DNA of 64,000 nucleotides from Malachius bipustulatus (GCA_910589415.1 OU342637.1:29046162-29110161); one strand, 5' to 3'. Counted from the first letter of the stretch, positions 32,046 through 45,334 are shown. The notes: generated from the sequence alone by a model not told the origin. Numbers and translations: made by a program.

Positions 32046-33685
32046 TGGGACGTTCTTACGCGAAGGACCACTGATGTCGCTTTCTAGCGTCTTTTCATTA
32101 CTTGATTCCCTGATTGATTGCAACTTATCAAGAGGTTTTAAAATTACTTCTGTATCATGAACAACTCGTATTTCTGTATTTACACAACTCGTACTTAAAG
32201 TATTTTTTGAGAAGACGTTCTCGATTACGTTAGAATATCTTATTCCTTATGCAGTTGGAAAAGTGTCAGTAAGCATACCAATGCACTCGCTGCTTTGGAC
32301 ATACAAAAGAAAAAGGCGACACGTTCAATAGATGAAATCCAACAGATAAAGTCCAGAATAGGAGCGTGTTCTGTAACATTCAAACATAATTCTCAGAGGG
32401 GAAGGAGAAACTCTCTATCTATCTAGTGACTTTGACAACCACTTCTTTGTGAATAGTCTATCCTGCAGGCGCGACCACAGGAGATTTCACTGCGAGGTTC
32501 TTGCTGGGAAATCCGGAAAATCCCAGAGAGATTGGTACGAGAGGGAACGCGTAACTACAACCTCATGGAGATAATTCAATCTTTTTTAAATGAAAATTTA
32601 CTTTTTTAAGTTTATATATCCGGTCTTTTACCCATATGGTCTACACTACTTATTGATTATAATGTCCCCTTACATGGTGCATACCTATATTGTCCCATTT
32701 TCATGAAATTAAAATCTTAATGGGAAGGGGTAGTTATATGAAATATTGGAGATCAAATCGTTATTTAGGAAACCATAAAACTGACGAATCCAATCCTAAA
32801 ATCGAATCACCTCACATTTCAGAATCACCCTTATATTTGAAATTAACCATGTAAGAATAAAAAATAGCGCATAACTCCTGCTCGAAGTGCTGATCTAGCT
32901 GTGCTTGTAACGGCAGACCCACTTGACGTTCCCCGGAGAATTGCCGTCTTGTAAAAAGTCATTCTGCTGAGCTACGGGGCTAAGAAGTAGCCTCTGGGCT
33001 TAATTGCGCCGGACCCCGATCACATAAATTATGTCAGCGATCGTGTCGGGGATGTTTACATCGACAGCGTCTTCTTGAGTGCGGGATTGACGGCTCCCGA
33101 ATCCCCGGATTACCTTTCCAAGCGCGTTTAATTGAAATTCAACACGGATGCGGGAGTTCTTGAAACGATATCGAACCTCGCAATTGTTGGATTTGATTAG
33201 AAGTATTAAAATGCATTGCGTGCTATGTCTGGCAATAAATGCTTGGACAAATGTGCCACAAGGCAGACGCTTCTACCTGGAATGTTGCTCTATATGCGCG
33301 CGCTGTTACTGACAAAGAGAGTGTTTTTGTATCTAGAAAATTGGTGTTTTACGATTCACTGGGAAATATTTTTTAAACGTAGGTATGACACAAATTTTTA
33401 AGAAACAGGCAGTAGAGAAGGTTTTCTGGTAATATTAGATTTGAGAAAAGGGTCTTCGGATAAACCCCATTGGTTTTAACTGATTTCCGAAGGTTTATAT
33501 CTCCTGAATAAGTAAAGCAATTTCAATAGAGTTTGCCGTGGGATAACTGACGTCACAGTGAAGATGTTCTGTTCGTATAATAAAATTGAATCCAAGAAAT
33601 TCATCTCTGAAAATGAGACAGGGGATCGAAGATACATTTTTTATTTTTTCTCTTTTGACATGTTAAACATTAATATAAATTCTTA
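32046..33685. other. Non-coding stretch
   Basis: The composition is more balanced than in the left half of the window. I see no gene or repeat. A small ORF at 33,216 has no features. Confidence 0.3.
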
Positions 33686-34018
33686 TTAATTGCATTTCTT
33701 ATATGTTGTCCTTATGATATGTAAATGAGAGGTTTCTTCGTGAGTATACTGATTCAAATTAATCCTCGCTGTTCCATAAGATTCCGGTTCATGGTATTCG
33801 TAGACGAAGCTATTGTCCTTATTAAGGATATTAAATTCCAAGGATATCAGAATCCTATTTGAAGTTCGCCCCAAGTTCCATTTAAGCCTTTGTAAAGAGA
33901 ATGCTGTGTCATCAGACGGACGATGGCCAATATTGTCTTTAGAGATACAGAGACCTAATCTGTCCATTAATTCTATCGCTATATCAATACCCGCAAGCTC
34001 CGATTTAATCTCAACGAC
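33686..34018 (-). CDS. Possible terminal exon, unknown product
   Basis: A 111-codon open run begins right after an AG (ATTATTAG/GTCGTTGAG) and starts VVEIKSELAGIDIAIELMDR, which is protein-like in composition. It ends with TAA at 33,686, and AATAAA lies about 45 bases further on. Acceptor, stop and polyadenylation word fit a last exon on the minus strand. The polypyrimidine tract is weak, no domain is recognised, and ORFs this long are expected by chance a few times in a window this size. Confidence 0.22.
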   Translation of the reverse strand, partial: VVEIKSELAGIDIAIELMDRLGLCISKDNIGHRPSDDTAFSLQRLKWNLGRTSNRILISLEFNILNKDNSFVYEYHEPESYGTARINLNQYTHEETSHLHIIRTTYKKCN

Positions 34019-37000
34019 CTAATAATATCAGGTTAAATTAAAAATTAAATCTCAACAATTTATCGCTGTAAAAACGCCCTCTTGGAAGGAGTGAAAATCT
34101 TCCACCGCACTAATGTAAAATAAAAACTAGAACCTGAATACCAAGCACTAATTGCTCTAGCAATTTTGTTAGTGGCTTTTAGAGCTCTTTCAGTTTAAAT
34201 CTTAAAACATGTTTAATTTTGTGGAAAACATAATAAATTTTTATTATGAAATGCGCAATTTCCCGACTTTAATCACATCCGCTGTAAAGGCATGCGACTA
34301 CTTGTTCTAACCAGGATTAAACAAACACGACTAACAAGCACCAAGCAATGCTTTGTACACGATTTTAGATTGTCTTCATAATCGCTAAAAGCCTAAAAAG
34401 CGAGCAAAATGGCAACAAAAACCACACGAGCTCCAGATCCCGGCTCCTGCATTGCTGGTTTATATTAGCAATAAATAAGGGCTGACGAGCCATTATGCGA
34501 TGACGTGTGGAAGGAGAAGTTTAATGTCTCGTGTGAGTTTGCCACGGGGGGTTAACACCCCTCAAAGGGAACTCAGGTATGACGAGCTATCATGTTCAAA
34601 GACGCCACTTATCACAGCGCTCCTCGCAGTCGCCTTGAAAAGGTCCTGAAATTATATGCTGAACGTAAATAAGTCGCTCTCGCAGGATTATACTCGTACG
34701 TTGTTCTAACTCAAGCTTAAACTATATTAAAATTCTGCTTCTAGTCATGTTTGCCTTATATATTATTAGAGGGGAAGTACCTATACGTCGTTCATCGTTC
34801 ACAAACAAAGATCAAAAGATATTACCTACATACTAAATACTGTCAACTGCTGCGTAGAGTTTTTGAAAATAAATTCATCCTAAGTGGTTATAAATAAATA
34901 ATATTCAAGACAAGAAATACAATAAAGGTTCGTTATATCAGTTTTAGGCCGTGAAAGTTGTTTTTCATCAGCGACATGGGAATCGAAATAAATTTAGCCT
35001 TACGGGCCAGATAATAATCAATTTCCTGAAAACTTAGAGCGAAGTGTGAGGGTAGAGAATTGCTTTGTGTCTGCGGACAGTAAGCTAATTTAGAAACTCT
35101 CTTTTACAACTTTCCGTAGAATATTGCTTCGTATTTCAATCGAAAAATATTGGTTTCAAGTCACGAATTCTGTTGGAGATTCGAGATGACAGAGTTTGCG
35201 GGCTTATAGCGCTCTTACTTCAGACCAAATTGGGGCAAAGAAATACTAGGCATGACTTTCTTACAGATACGAAGTCTCTATCCACCTTTCGAGAACTTAT
35301 GTAACTAGACGGGTGATATGAAATAATTCCATTGTCGTTTGTCGTCTAGACAGTGCATGGTGTTTGGTGGTCCCTTAAGTCATCAATTTTAAAACTGGCA
35401 TGTATCAAGATAAAGGATACGTTGCCGTGATACAACGAGATCAATTCACTGACAAACTGCGGTTCACCATATTCAGCGCTCTTAGAAGTTTTTCCTTCAA
35501 TAAGCTCATATTGGAAGCTGTAAAATTTGACCCATATTTACTTTCAAGTTATTTTTATGTTTTTGAAAATCCAACTTTGAACGGAAACTATATTTAGACA
35601 GCATAAGTTATTCTAGGTAAGCTTAAAAGACAAGAAATATGTTTTCATTTGTTGACAAGTTTATATCAAAGGATGTTTTGTGTTTCTAGGATACTTGAAC
35701 AAGTATCGTGAGAGTCATCATCGTCGCCAATATTATGTCTGCCAAAATTGATAAAGAACGGAAACTACCCTGTTACTTTACTCTATGCCGTTCGGATGGT
35801 ACAACTGATTGCCGATAGCTGGTCATCCCTCTGGCTATTCCTGACGTAACACGTCTTGATCGTTTTGTTGACTCGTTCGCAGATGCTGGCCCGGGGAAAG
35901 TAGAGTGCGGGGTGTACGAAATCTTTACATGGTACCTGTTGCACAACGATCAAAATCCCCTACTCTTCATCGGCACACCATTATCCTAAATAATAAACAA
36001 GGATAACGCCGCTTTGCCATTTCGTCAAAACACCTCAGCGGTCGCTTCTTGCACGGGGAAGAAAACAACATATTTGGAAAAAAAGTCTTTGCTACATCTG
36101 CCTGCATTTTGGATCAAAAAAATGTTTCATGGAGCCTTCAATAAACTTTGGTTATTCCTAGATGACCCGCGCTGTGACGTAATCACGATGCTGAGCGATG
36201 CAGAGGTCTCCTATGCGGTTTAAGCACTTCTATCTCCTAGCAGCGCTCAGAAGGACTCATCAAATCCTGTTGCAAAAATTTCGTGTACTTATAAAGTACG
36301 ATACCCTGTTGGACACAAAACCGAGTATACTTGTGATGATTGGTCGCTAGCTTTTACCTCAGCTTCTGGTACCATTGATCTTAGGCGTTGGGAAAGGTTT
36401 CAAAAGTAGTGTCGATCAGGTCGATATGAGGAAGACTCCTGTACAGGTAATCAGGGACTATGTGATCCCTGATTGTTCCCTTTCAGCGAACAATCTTAGA
36501 CCTGCAGTTGAATAGCTCAGCATGCTAACCGTTCTGCGGGATCCTCGTACTGTGGTAGTGTAGCGTTGCTCCTGCTTTGTCAACGATCTCGAGAGATAAC
36601 ACATTACCTTTTCCGCATCTTCGAACATCTTGCACCTGTTTGCAAAATAAACGTTCGTTCAAAGTCCGGGCAGGTCAATATAGAAGCCAAAACTAATCAG
36701 TCCTTCAGTGCCTTAAAGACCGCTTGGTGTTGTTTTGTCAGTCTCCCTTAGATGTTTGATTATCTAAGGTATTTCAGGCATATTTATAGTCGTAGAAGAG
36801 GTTTCTGTCCAGTTCACTGCTCTATAGCAGACTGACAACGTTGCGTCTGATAAGATTCGGCGGGAAAATAACTTTGACCGGGGAAAACCGACCGATAGAA
36901 CAGAATTTCTTCTCTCCATATTGCAAACTAATTGCAATTTTCAAATAAATTCAGGGTTGCCATTGTTGCCAGATGGCAGCAATCACTCTGGCGGTGGCAT

Positions 37001-37040
37001 GAAAGACTATACTTTCACAAGAAAATTATCTAAATAATTT
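34019..37040. other. Non-coding stretch
   Basis: Several ORFs of 60-70 codons (35,400; 36,014; 36,566, all plus) show no motif or splice context that I can defend. No repeat is recognised. Confidence 0.3.
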
Positions 37041-37044
37041 GCCT

Positions 37045-37165
37045 CTACCCCTGTTCGGCACACTCTTGATGAATATGATACAATGATGAGCTGAAATAAC
37101 ACCGAAACGTCGATGTCTTTATTAATTACATTTCTTTTTTCGTTCAGATTTCATTGCTGCAGATT
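37045..37165 (+). repeat. Decayed hammerhead copy
   Basis: It aligns with the hammerhead unit: TTCGGCACACT, then ATGATGA in place of CTGATGA (37,083-37,089), loop AAATAA, CACC, GAAAC (37,104-37,108), GTCGATGTC and later CGTTCAGA. The first core base is changed and stem I no longer pairs, so it should be inactive. Stem II keeps the standard G-C closing pair that the intact copies have lost. Confidence 0.65.
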
Positions 37166-38183
37166 TTTGAAATATTATCTGCAGTGAAATGTTTCATTAG
37201 AGCCGAATTGAAACTATTCACCAGATTTTCACAAAACCACAGTGTTCCATGTGGCGATTCTATTTCGGTTCGCTACTCCGATGTCATGAAATCCCATTGG
37301 ACTCTCCATCTAGTACACGGATTAAACATGCCAAAGAGCCATAGAGAGTTCTGGCTATGCCGGTAACGATTATAGATGTATTTATCGGCAGCTTAGTGGC
37401 GACCGGCTGCCATGTTCACCACTTAACGGCTGGTTACGCGCCCCATTACCGACGCTTTATTCTGACACGCTAATGGCATCTGATAGGAGTTAAATGCATT
37501 CTGCAGCTAGAACGTATGGGTGTTTTTATTGCGAATATCAGGCAGGCGGTGTCACAGCTCCAATCTGCCTATATTGTATACGCTTATATGTAATATGGAT
37601 TGGCTATTTATTGCACGAGGCCTTATCTTGAGAGAATCATTATAAATGAGGCGAGTTAACACATAGGGTAAAACGCCTTTAGTAAACGTCAATTTTCCGC
37701 ATATTATTGTTGAACAAATTAGTAAATTGCTTTATTTCTTCATTTCTATTTGCCTGACAGTTTGAGAACATTCACCGAGGTCGATTTCTTAGATTTATTA
37801 GACTGTTTATAGTTAGCGGAGATAATGTTATAACGTTACATCCTGGGAAAAGAACTAGATCAACTAGCGATAAAAAGTAGAGAGGGTAGTAAGTAGTAAC
37901 AAATAGGAATACGGTCGGGTTAGCTTAGCGCCACGTTGCAACACTTACAATACTAAGTCCAATCAAAAGTTGATTTTTCTCATCGTTGTAATGACCTCAT
38001 AGGGACGTCATAAACATCACATGCGAGAAATGACGACAAAAATTATGTGATTTTTTGGTATTGTGACGTCGGGGACCAAAAATTACAAAAAAATACGTTA
38101 TTATTACTTACGGGACTTTGCTGCCTGGGAAGTTAAAAAAAAATTATCGTAAATTGTATTATAGAAGATGAATACGTCGCATA
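37166..38183. other. Non-coding stretch
   Basis: Nothing is recognised. A 70-codon ORF at 37,154-37,366 is next to the decayed hammerhead and has no known motif. Confidence 0.3.
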
Positions 38184-39370
38184 CAGGGTGTCCCAAAATT
38201 CCATGGACATGGAGCAACCACAGATTACTGAAGTAAAAAAAAGTCGCTCGGACCAAACTTATCTCTATTCCAAAATGCTTCGTTTGTCCGTTAGAGGGCT
38301 TCAAAGTCTTTTGAAAATTTTAGTTTTTTTGAAATAGCTCAAAGTCGGCTGATTCCAATTCGATGAAATTTGGTAGGTAAATTTCTTATTAAAAGTACTA
38401 ATTTCTGATGTACATGATAATTTGACGGAAACCCGGGAAGGGGTGAAACTACCCCTACCCTCCATTAAAATCGTCGTAATTGTTGATAGGGCAGCAGGAA
38501 CACTGTTAATGTTTTTTTGTTTGAAAGATACATCGTTTTAGCCCATTTTTGGTCTCTTACAAAAATTTGTATCTCTCCGAGGTGCTATGTGACAAAATAA
38601 ATTAGTCGATGGTACCTAATCAAAATTTTATTTCATTCTTTTAATTTGAAACCAAATTTTCAATTGTCAGGTGATTATTTGATTTAATCTCATAGAAGAT
38701 GTTTAGTATGGTGCGGTTTTTTTTCAGGTGTTTGCAAACGGTTTTTTTCAAACGCAGTAAACAGTTTGCAAAACGACGAGGTTCCAAGAAAAGTTAAAAT
38801 CATTTTTTTGCGCAGGATGGAACTTTCTAGGGTCCAAACCGACGCCCACATCGAGCATCTTTTATGAAATTAGATCAAATAATCACCTGACAATTGAAAA
38901 TTTGATTCCAAATTAAAAGAATGAAATAAAAATTTAGTTATCATCGACTAATTTATTTTATCACATAGCACCTCGGAAAGATACAGATTTTTGTAGGAGA
39001 CCAAAAATGGGCTAAAACTAGGTATCTTTCAAACAAAAAAACATGTACAGCGTTCCTGCTACCCTATCAACAATTACGATCGATTTTAATGGAGGGTAGG
39101 GGTAGTTTCACCCCTTCCCGGGTTTCCGTCAAATTATCATGTACATCAGAAATTAGTACTTTTAATAAGAAATTTACCTACCAAATTTTATCGAATTGGA
39201 ATCAGCCGATCTTGAGCTATTTCAAAAAAACTAAAATTTTCAAAAGACTTTGAAGCCCTCTAGCGGACAAACGAAGCATTTTGGTATAGAGATAAGTTTG
39301 GTCCGAGCGACTTTTTTTTACCTCAGTAATCTGTGGTTGCTCCATGTCCATGGAATATTGGGACACCCTG
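38184..39370. mobile_element. CAGGGTGTCC-type foldback, 1.19 kb
   Basis: The ends CAGGGTGTCCCAAAATTCCA and the inverse (TGGAATATTGGGACACCCTG) bound arms of about 520 bp that match closely (CACAGATTACTG, TAGTCGATGGTACC, CAATTGTCAGGTGATTATTT). The unpaired centre is at about 38,712-38,850. Small ORFs in each arm are the same sequence read twice. Confidence 0.85.
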
Positions 39371-41041
39371 TATATAGCTTATACCAATATAAACATATGT
39401 TACCTTTAGCAATACATGCGGTGTTTAATCACATCCCAATACATCACAGGTTGGCGGCGGTTTGCAGGTTGCATATCCCCGTCGATCGCCGGTTAACTCG
39501 GGGGATGAATGGGGATATTGACAGCTACTAGTCCCTGGATAGTCGTGCACATCGCTCACATGCAAACACGGATAACTGCATCGCTCAATGGGGTGAGACT
39601 GATAAGGGATGGTGTACAAATCGCCGAGCACCAGAGGGTGACAGCTGGGTAGTGATTGAGCGGGGAAAAACGTGAAAGAGTCGGTCTAGATGGGGTAGTT
39701 TGCCTGATTATTCGTTAGTGCCGTCAATGAAATGTCGCCATGATGGGATTATAGAGAAGTGTTATTTTGGTTTTATTACCGCTCAGTAAAGAGACGTTTT
39801 TGTAATATAAATTGGATTGCGAATGTTGCATTTTCACGTTTTTTGACATGCCGAATAACGCTTTGTAATGGAATTATTGGAGGGCTCTAGTGTTCCCAGT
39901 GTAAAGCGAGGCTGACCGAAACTGATTTACCTCGTTATTATGCCAGAATTTTTTTAGCATAGACCATGGAATTCTATTACAAGATAAATTGCATTTACAT
40001 TCACCACTAATAGAATCAATTTTGACTGAAAAATCAATTTCTGTTGAAGTTACGTCAACTTCATCATCTTCTTTTTCTTTTATTTTCATATTAGTGAAAA
40101 ATTTGTACGAGAAAACCTCACTATAGTCCGTGAATAAATTTTCTGTAGTTGTCAGTGGCTCTCAAACTGACGTAAGCGGTTCAATTCATTATTTGAATGA
40201 TTCCTTCAATAATTTACGCTCGTTCACAACTTGACATTTATCTGTTTGATATTTTCTGGTGAAATTAAAAATATTAATTCGGACGGCTAGTGTGACGTCA
40301 CATCTGATTTTTTAAACTTAACCGTACCATAGCTGGCCTGGACTAGGAATTGGGAAACGTTCATGAGAATACTGGAAAATTTGGCTGATTCTAGAGATTT
40401 GCCTAAAAATTCATGTTTCAAGACACCGAGGAAATTGGTTTTAAAAACTGCTTAATTTGTGTCAGAGATTCAGTTACAGATTCGCAAAGCAGAGGTGCAT
40501 AATATTTTCAGACAAGGAAACTAAAAGTTAAGGACTGTAAATAATAACTAAAGATAATAACTCCAAAGAATGAACGAATGTTTATGGTTTGTAATCATGT
40601 TCAAATCTGGATACCTTGACTGGGCGTGAGTTATTGATAGAGCTCTTCTTGATTGTATTGACAATGAGAGGTAGTTCTTTCGTCACTCAACACCCAAGAC
40701 ACGGTGGTGCTGGAAAACTCAATTTGAAAAATCGCACCCTGATGCTTTCCAGTTTGTGCTAGTATGTGCTAATATTTCGATATTAGCCAGAATCTAACCG
40801 GAGGCATTCTGTATGCATCTGATTGCTCGAATACTACCCCTCCAAGCAATTATTATTGTGAATAACTCCAGGGTATGAAATTCAAGCGGTTAATACCGAA
40901 TGTCGGCGTGTAAACACTGTAAAATCCAATGCATGTTCTACATTTACATCTTCATAGCAGCTACTACATTTGTCTCTCCACTACGTCAATAGTGAGAATA
41001 TAGTCTACACTTAGACAGCAGAGGATGCGGTTTTCTTGGTT
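39371..41041. other. Mixed-composition non-coding stretch
   Basis: 39,400-39,700 is GC-richer, with no recognised gene. A minus-strand open frame at 39,874-40,089 (71 codons, MKIKEKEDDEVDVTSTEIDF at its start, a CKCNLSC run in the middle, GAG/GTAAAT donor-like site after WHNNE) is coding-like but unidentified. Confidence 0.3.
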
Positions 41042-41367
41042 ACGCTATGTACGAGGGCTGTCTTTTACAGAGTTTGACAGTGTCTGGATAAACTTCGTTG
41101 TTTTTCAAAATATTCTCCACGAAGATCAATGCACTTTTGCATGGGGTCGAACCAATTCTGGAAGCAATTGTTTTATTGTACTCTGAAAATGACGTTTATA
41201 AGGCGTCTACGCTTCTTCCAGCAACTGAAACTTTTGACCAGGCAGTCCGTTATTGATTTTAGGAAAGATAAAGAAATGATTGGTACTTGGTCGGGACTGT
41301 ACTGAGGATGACCAAATAATTCGACGTTTCCTTGCGGTAAACATTCAATCGTTGTGAAACGAACTAT
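41042..41367 (-). pseudogene. Mariner transposase, C-terminal half and terminal repeat
   Basis: On the minus strand the frame reads IECLPQGNVELFGHPQYSPD (compare the mariner GHPPYSPDLAPND block). After a stop codon it continues NNCFQNWFDPMQKCIDLRG and EYFEKQ, the conserved C terminus. The element ends with TACGAGGGCTGTC at 41,050 on the plus strand, which resembles mariner terminal repeats. The third catalytic Asp of the DD34D triad is lost because VPIIS stands where APND is expected. Stops and that loss make it inactive. The rest of the protein lies beyond an insertion at 41,368. Confidence 0.85.
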
Positions 41368-42338
41368 TTAACCCTTAGAGGGGAAAAATAGTCGCTGAGA
41401 GCATGAGACAAGAAAAACAAGGGTCGTAGGTTGAGTCGCTAGTCTAAGAGGGTCAACAATAACAAGTAGGTCAGCGGAACAACAGGTACTCTTTATTAAA
41501 ATATAAAATATATCACAGTGATTAATATTACACTCTTGAGCACGGTTAACAGATAAAAAGAACAGAGCGTGCGGTTGAGCAGAATGAATTGGTCGGATGT
41601 TCACAAGGCACTTAGCTTCGTATGGCTCTTCAGAAGTCTAGCTGGAAGTGGCCTGGATCTTCATGCTTGGCTCCGGACAATCTGCCTGGCACGGAAAAGG
41701 CAGGTGCCTCAGGGAATAAGGTGGCCTCCAGGAAACAGATTGCCTCCAAGAAAAAAATTAACTCCAGGGAAAAAATGCCTCCAGGGAAAAGAATGTCTCC
41801 AGGGAAAAAGCTGTAATTTCATGGATATCAGAAACACTCTTGCATTAATGAACGGTCCGATCGAGTCTGCTTGCCGGGGGTACATAAAATGATGTCCCGT
41901 CCTCAAGATATGTTGAGATCAACATGTGATCGGCAAAATTTTACATGCGAACGAAACTCGATCGGGTTTAAAAGCTGTAATTAAAATTAGCATACGGTAT
42001 TATGAAAATATGATCTGTATAATTCTAGCACAATTAAGAAAATCATTTTACGACACTCACCAAGCCAAAAACGTAGTTGATTCTTATAATAATTAACGTG
42101 AAAGTTCACGACGCCATTTCAGGAAACTTGAGGTGTTTGCGGACCCTTCATCCGCGAATTTCCAGGAGAGAAAGAGAGTGAAAACGCAGGTATGGTGATG
42201 AAACGCACCTGATTGCAACCTGACAGTCGATGTTACGAAACTCGAGGCCTCCAGTCGGCCGATGCACTAAAACCCACCATCACTCACTCACTGCGCGCGC
42301 CCGCCGTTGTCTCTGCGTCGCTGGCCTTAGCCGGTACG
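41368..42338. other. Insertion of about 970 bp inside the mariner pseudogene, with a minisatellite
   Basis: This DNA separates two parts of a mariner coding sequence that should be adjacent, so it inserted later. It contains five units of an 18-bp minisatellite (CCTCCAGGGAAAAGAATG type, 41,724-41,813) and a GC-rich right end (ACTGCGCGCGCCCGCCG). The overlapping ORFs at 41,368-41,906 on both strands result from the minisatellite and lack known motifs. I could not find terminal repeats. Confidence 0.6.
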
Positions 42339-42840
42339 TACAAAATGTACAGTTGTGCTCCAACTTGCATTGTCTTGGTGAGAGATGATTCGACATTCGG
42401 GATTTTTTTTCTAAGCTCAGCGATGACTTCCGGAAAAAAGGGTTGTGTACCAAATAACAGTAACAGTTCTTCGATATTGCAGAGGAATTTTCGCCACCAT
42501 ATTTTTGGGCACAAATTACTTTTGTTGGTTTTTCTTTATCTTTGAACACCAGAACATCGGACTGACGTTTATTTTCTGGTTCAAAAGTGTAATTTATTGA
42601 CGATACTGTACACAATTTTTGGAGTTTCCTTCGTTGAAGCCGTCTTGACCTTCTTACACCAATTGGTGCTAGCTTTTTTCTGTTCTTCAGTCAACAGTAG
42701 CGGTGTCTATAACGAGATTTGTTTTATCGTGCCACAATCTCGTATATGTCATAATATGTCGATCTTTCTTTATGAGCTTGCGTACAGAATCAACGTTTCC
42801 CTGCATGGGTGCCGTTTTTGGTGCACCTGTCCTCGTAGAT
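42339..42840 (-). pseudogene. Mariner transposase, N-terminal and central part
   Basis: Read from about 42,840 downward in changing frames: APKTAPMQGNVDSVRKLIKK (helix-turn-helix region), LLLTEEQKKASTNWCKKV, YTFEPENKRQSDVLVF then KDKEKPTKV, PEVIAELRKK and RIISHQDNASWSTTV. These follow the order of mariner transposases. The second catalytic Asp is present (HQDNA, codon 42,372-42,374). The GDE block with the first Asp is deleted after IVYSIV. At least three frameshifts occur. I could not see the second terminal repeat. Plus-strand ORFs at 42,213 and 42,597 are antisense shadows. Confidence 0.85.
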
Positions 42841-45097
42841 ACTTCTTAATTTCTATACCTACTTGATTTTCTGAAAGAATGTTTATATTTTTTAATTGTT
42901 TAGGAATTATTTGAAATAACATAATATGAAAAGGTCTCAAACGTTTTCCATTATAATATGAAAAATCAATTATTAATAGAATGAGCTAACCAGTAAAGAA
43001 TTTACTTTAAGATCGAGGTCCAGGGAAAATGATAAACCACCCTCCATAACAGCTAGTAATTAAACTGACAATTCATTACAATATTAACAGGTGACAGTGA
43101 CATTTGACAGCGTAATTATGAAAGCATCTATCTCTGACGTGTGCACCTACGCTTCAGCAGCTAGGGAACTGTGCCGAGTTGCGGGATCTGTTAATGTCCA
43201 ATGAATGAGCAGCTATTCACTGTGGTGAAACTGCGATTATATGGCGATTTGTAGGTAAACCGTAACCGTCATGTATTGTGTTTGTTTGTTAGCCTGTAAG
43301 AGATTTTTAGTGATATGGTTTATTTCACAACACAGGTTTATAACAAGCAAGAACGAAAACCTGCGAAATCAATACATTAAATGATAATATATACCTAGTA
43401 GATAAACTTCGAGAGCCCACGGTGCTCAGTTTAGTTTAGTTTATTTTCTGCTCAACAAAATCCTCGCTCTGATACTGCCGTATTCCTGGATAATGAGAAA
43501 TTAAAATAGTCTTCTTATTTTAATTTAACTTAACGAAGCTTTATTTCATAATTTTAGAACTCTCCAGAAATCTAGATAAATAGAAATGTTTATTAATGAA
43601 GTAAAAATATTCATTCCTTTATAAAGTCTCTGGGGGAAATTGAAAAAAAAAACTGAAAAAGCTATCCTGTTTTGTTCAGATGAATTTTATAGCTGAAGCA
43701 AAATAATTGCGAGTAGAGCTCCAAGATTTCAAATAACTGGATATTGTCATGGTGGAGCCATCAGTCGAATGCATCCGTTACAAGGATATTACTTTTTAGT
43801 TTTGAACCTGGTCAAGAGAAAATCGATTTCTCCTAAGTGAAAAGATCTAGGAAGCCCTTTTTGTCAAACATTAAAAAATTAGGATTAAGATCATTTTTAA
43901 AACCATTACGTGCCTACAATTGGTTGTGGTAAGGAGTGAGTCAATTTTAAGAACGAATCTGATGATCAAAACTCGACTTGACTCCTAAATTCTGCACCAA
44001 CCAGTAACCTTAATATAAAAAGGAACAAGTCATTGTAATGACCAATAAACCTAACTCTACTATATTCATAATACTCAGCGCTGTATGCCCTACAAGTCCA
44101 ATCGAAGTTTGAAGTTTGAAATGAAATGAAGTTTGGTATTACAACTCAACAAAGATACAACTTCCAAAGATACCACAATTTGCTTTACTTATTGCTTCTC
44201 GGTTTATTTGTAGTTTCTCTACGTGTCGGAATATTATTTTAAAAACACCCCCGGAGGCATGAATTTCACAATCTGCACCGGCTTGACGACTCCTCCAACA
44301 AGAAGACCAACCTCCCTTGAACTGTTATTGCTCTGACATAACCCCAGGCTGCCATCCAGAACGTGCCCTGTGTAGAACTATCTCATATTGTAAAGATTCA
44401 CCACGAAATAAGAGATACAACCCTCGAGATGGCGCTCGTCGTCGTGTAATTGAGTCTACCTACTCCCCCAATGCACTACTACCCTCTACGTGATACCGTC
44501 CTTTATGCGTGCGTAACATGTGTTACATTAGATGTAGGAGATAGGCCAAGTTATACGATGTGAATCGAGCTTAAATGAAGTTATCTTTTTATGGAACATA
44601 CGTCTTCTCTTTGGTCTGTAGAATTATCCATTGTATGAGATGCTGACAGAATGCTAAGTTTGAGATCTAAAATTGGGCAAAGCCATGATTCTACAGTGGA
44701 ATATGTTGAAGTTAGATGAAAATGTGATTGTAGAAGCTGTTTACGAAGCTGGTTATATCTTGGAGTAGTAATATTGGTTAATTTACTCGCTAGGCTACCT
44801 CCAATCCTATTATTGTTCGAAATTATCATGAGTAAATTCTATATGAATCTCGAGTCCGGCTTATCATGGAATATCGTCAACTAACAAGGATGTTGTCTAG
44901 AAAATACCTCTTGAATATATCTGAACAAGTCTTTTCAAATGCAATATATTGTATATTATTTTCGTAATGATAAAAATAAGAAAATAATACCCAGATGGAT
45001 TGACAGTTCAGCTTCAAATCCAGAAAGCGGCAATGTAAGCGATCTAAGATTTATCCCATAGGAGTCAACTTACGTAAGAGCTTGCTTTTACACAGTG
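42841..45097. other. Non-coding stretch
   Basis: No gene or repeat is recognised. An 82-codon minus-strand ORF (44,581-44,829) has no known motif. Confidence 0.3.
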
Positions 45098-45334
45098 GGT
45101 GGAGTGCTAGAACGCTAATTAAAGATTTGTCAGATAATTATTGATTTTAAATTGCAAATTCTGAAAAGAGGGTGAATATTTTGAATGGTCTTTCATATTT
45201 TATCAGTAATTAACTCTCCTAAAAGGGGGTACAGTTTATTTCCAGCAATATCAGACCAACATTTTGACAATACAGGGCATTTTAAAATCAGTAATTATCT
45301 GGCAAATCTGTAATTAACGTTCTAGCACTCCACC
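45098..45334. mobile_element. MITE, 237 bp (same family as 16.2 kb)
   Basis: The terminal repeats GGTGGAGTGCTAGAACG and CGTTCTAGCACTCCACC are followed by TTAATTA and GATTTGTCAGATAATTA, which pair with the right side. The interior matches 16,201-16,435, while the outermost 15 bases differ between the two copies. Confidence 0.85.

Noticed and set aside
41569..41906. ORFs of 107, 64 and 65 codons on both strands
   Set aside because: They are produced by an 18-bp minisatellite inside the mariner insertion; no motif is present.
42213..42866. Plus-strand ORFs of 110 and 89 codons
   Set aside because: They are antisense to the mariner transposase pseudogene, whose motifs are clear on the minus strand.
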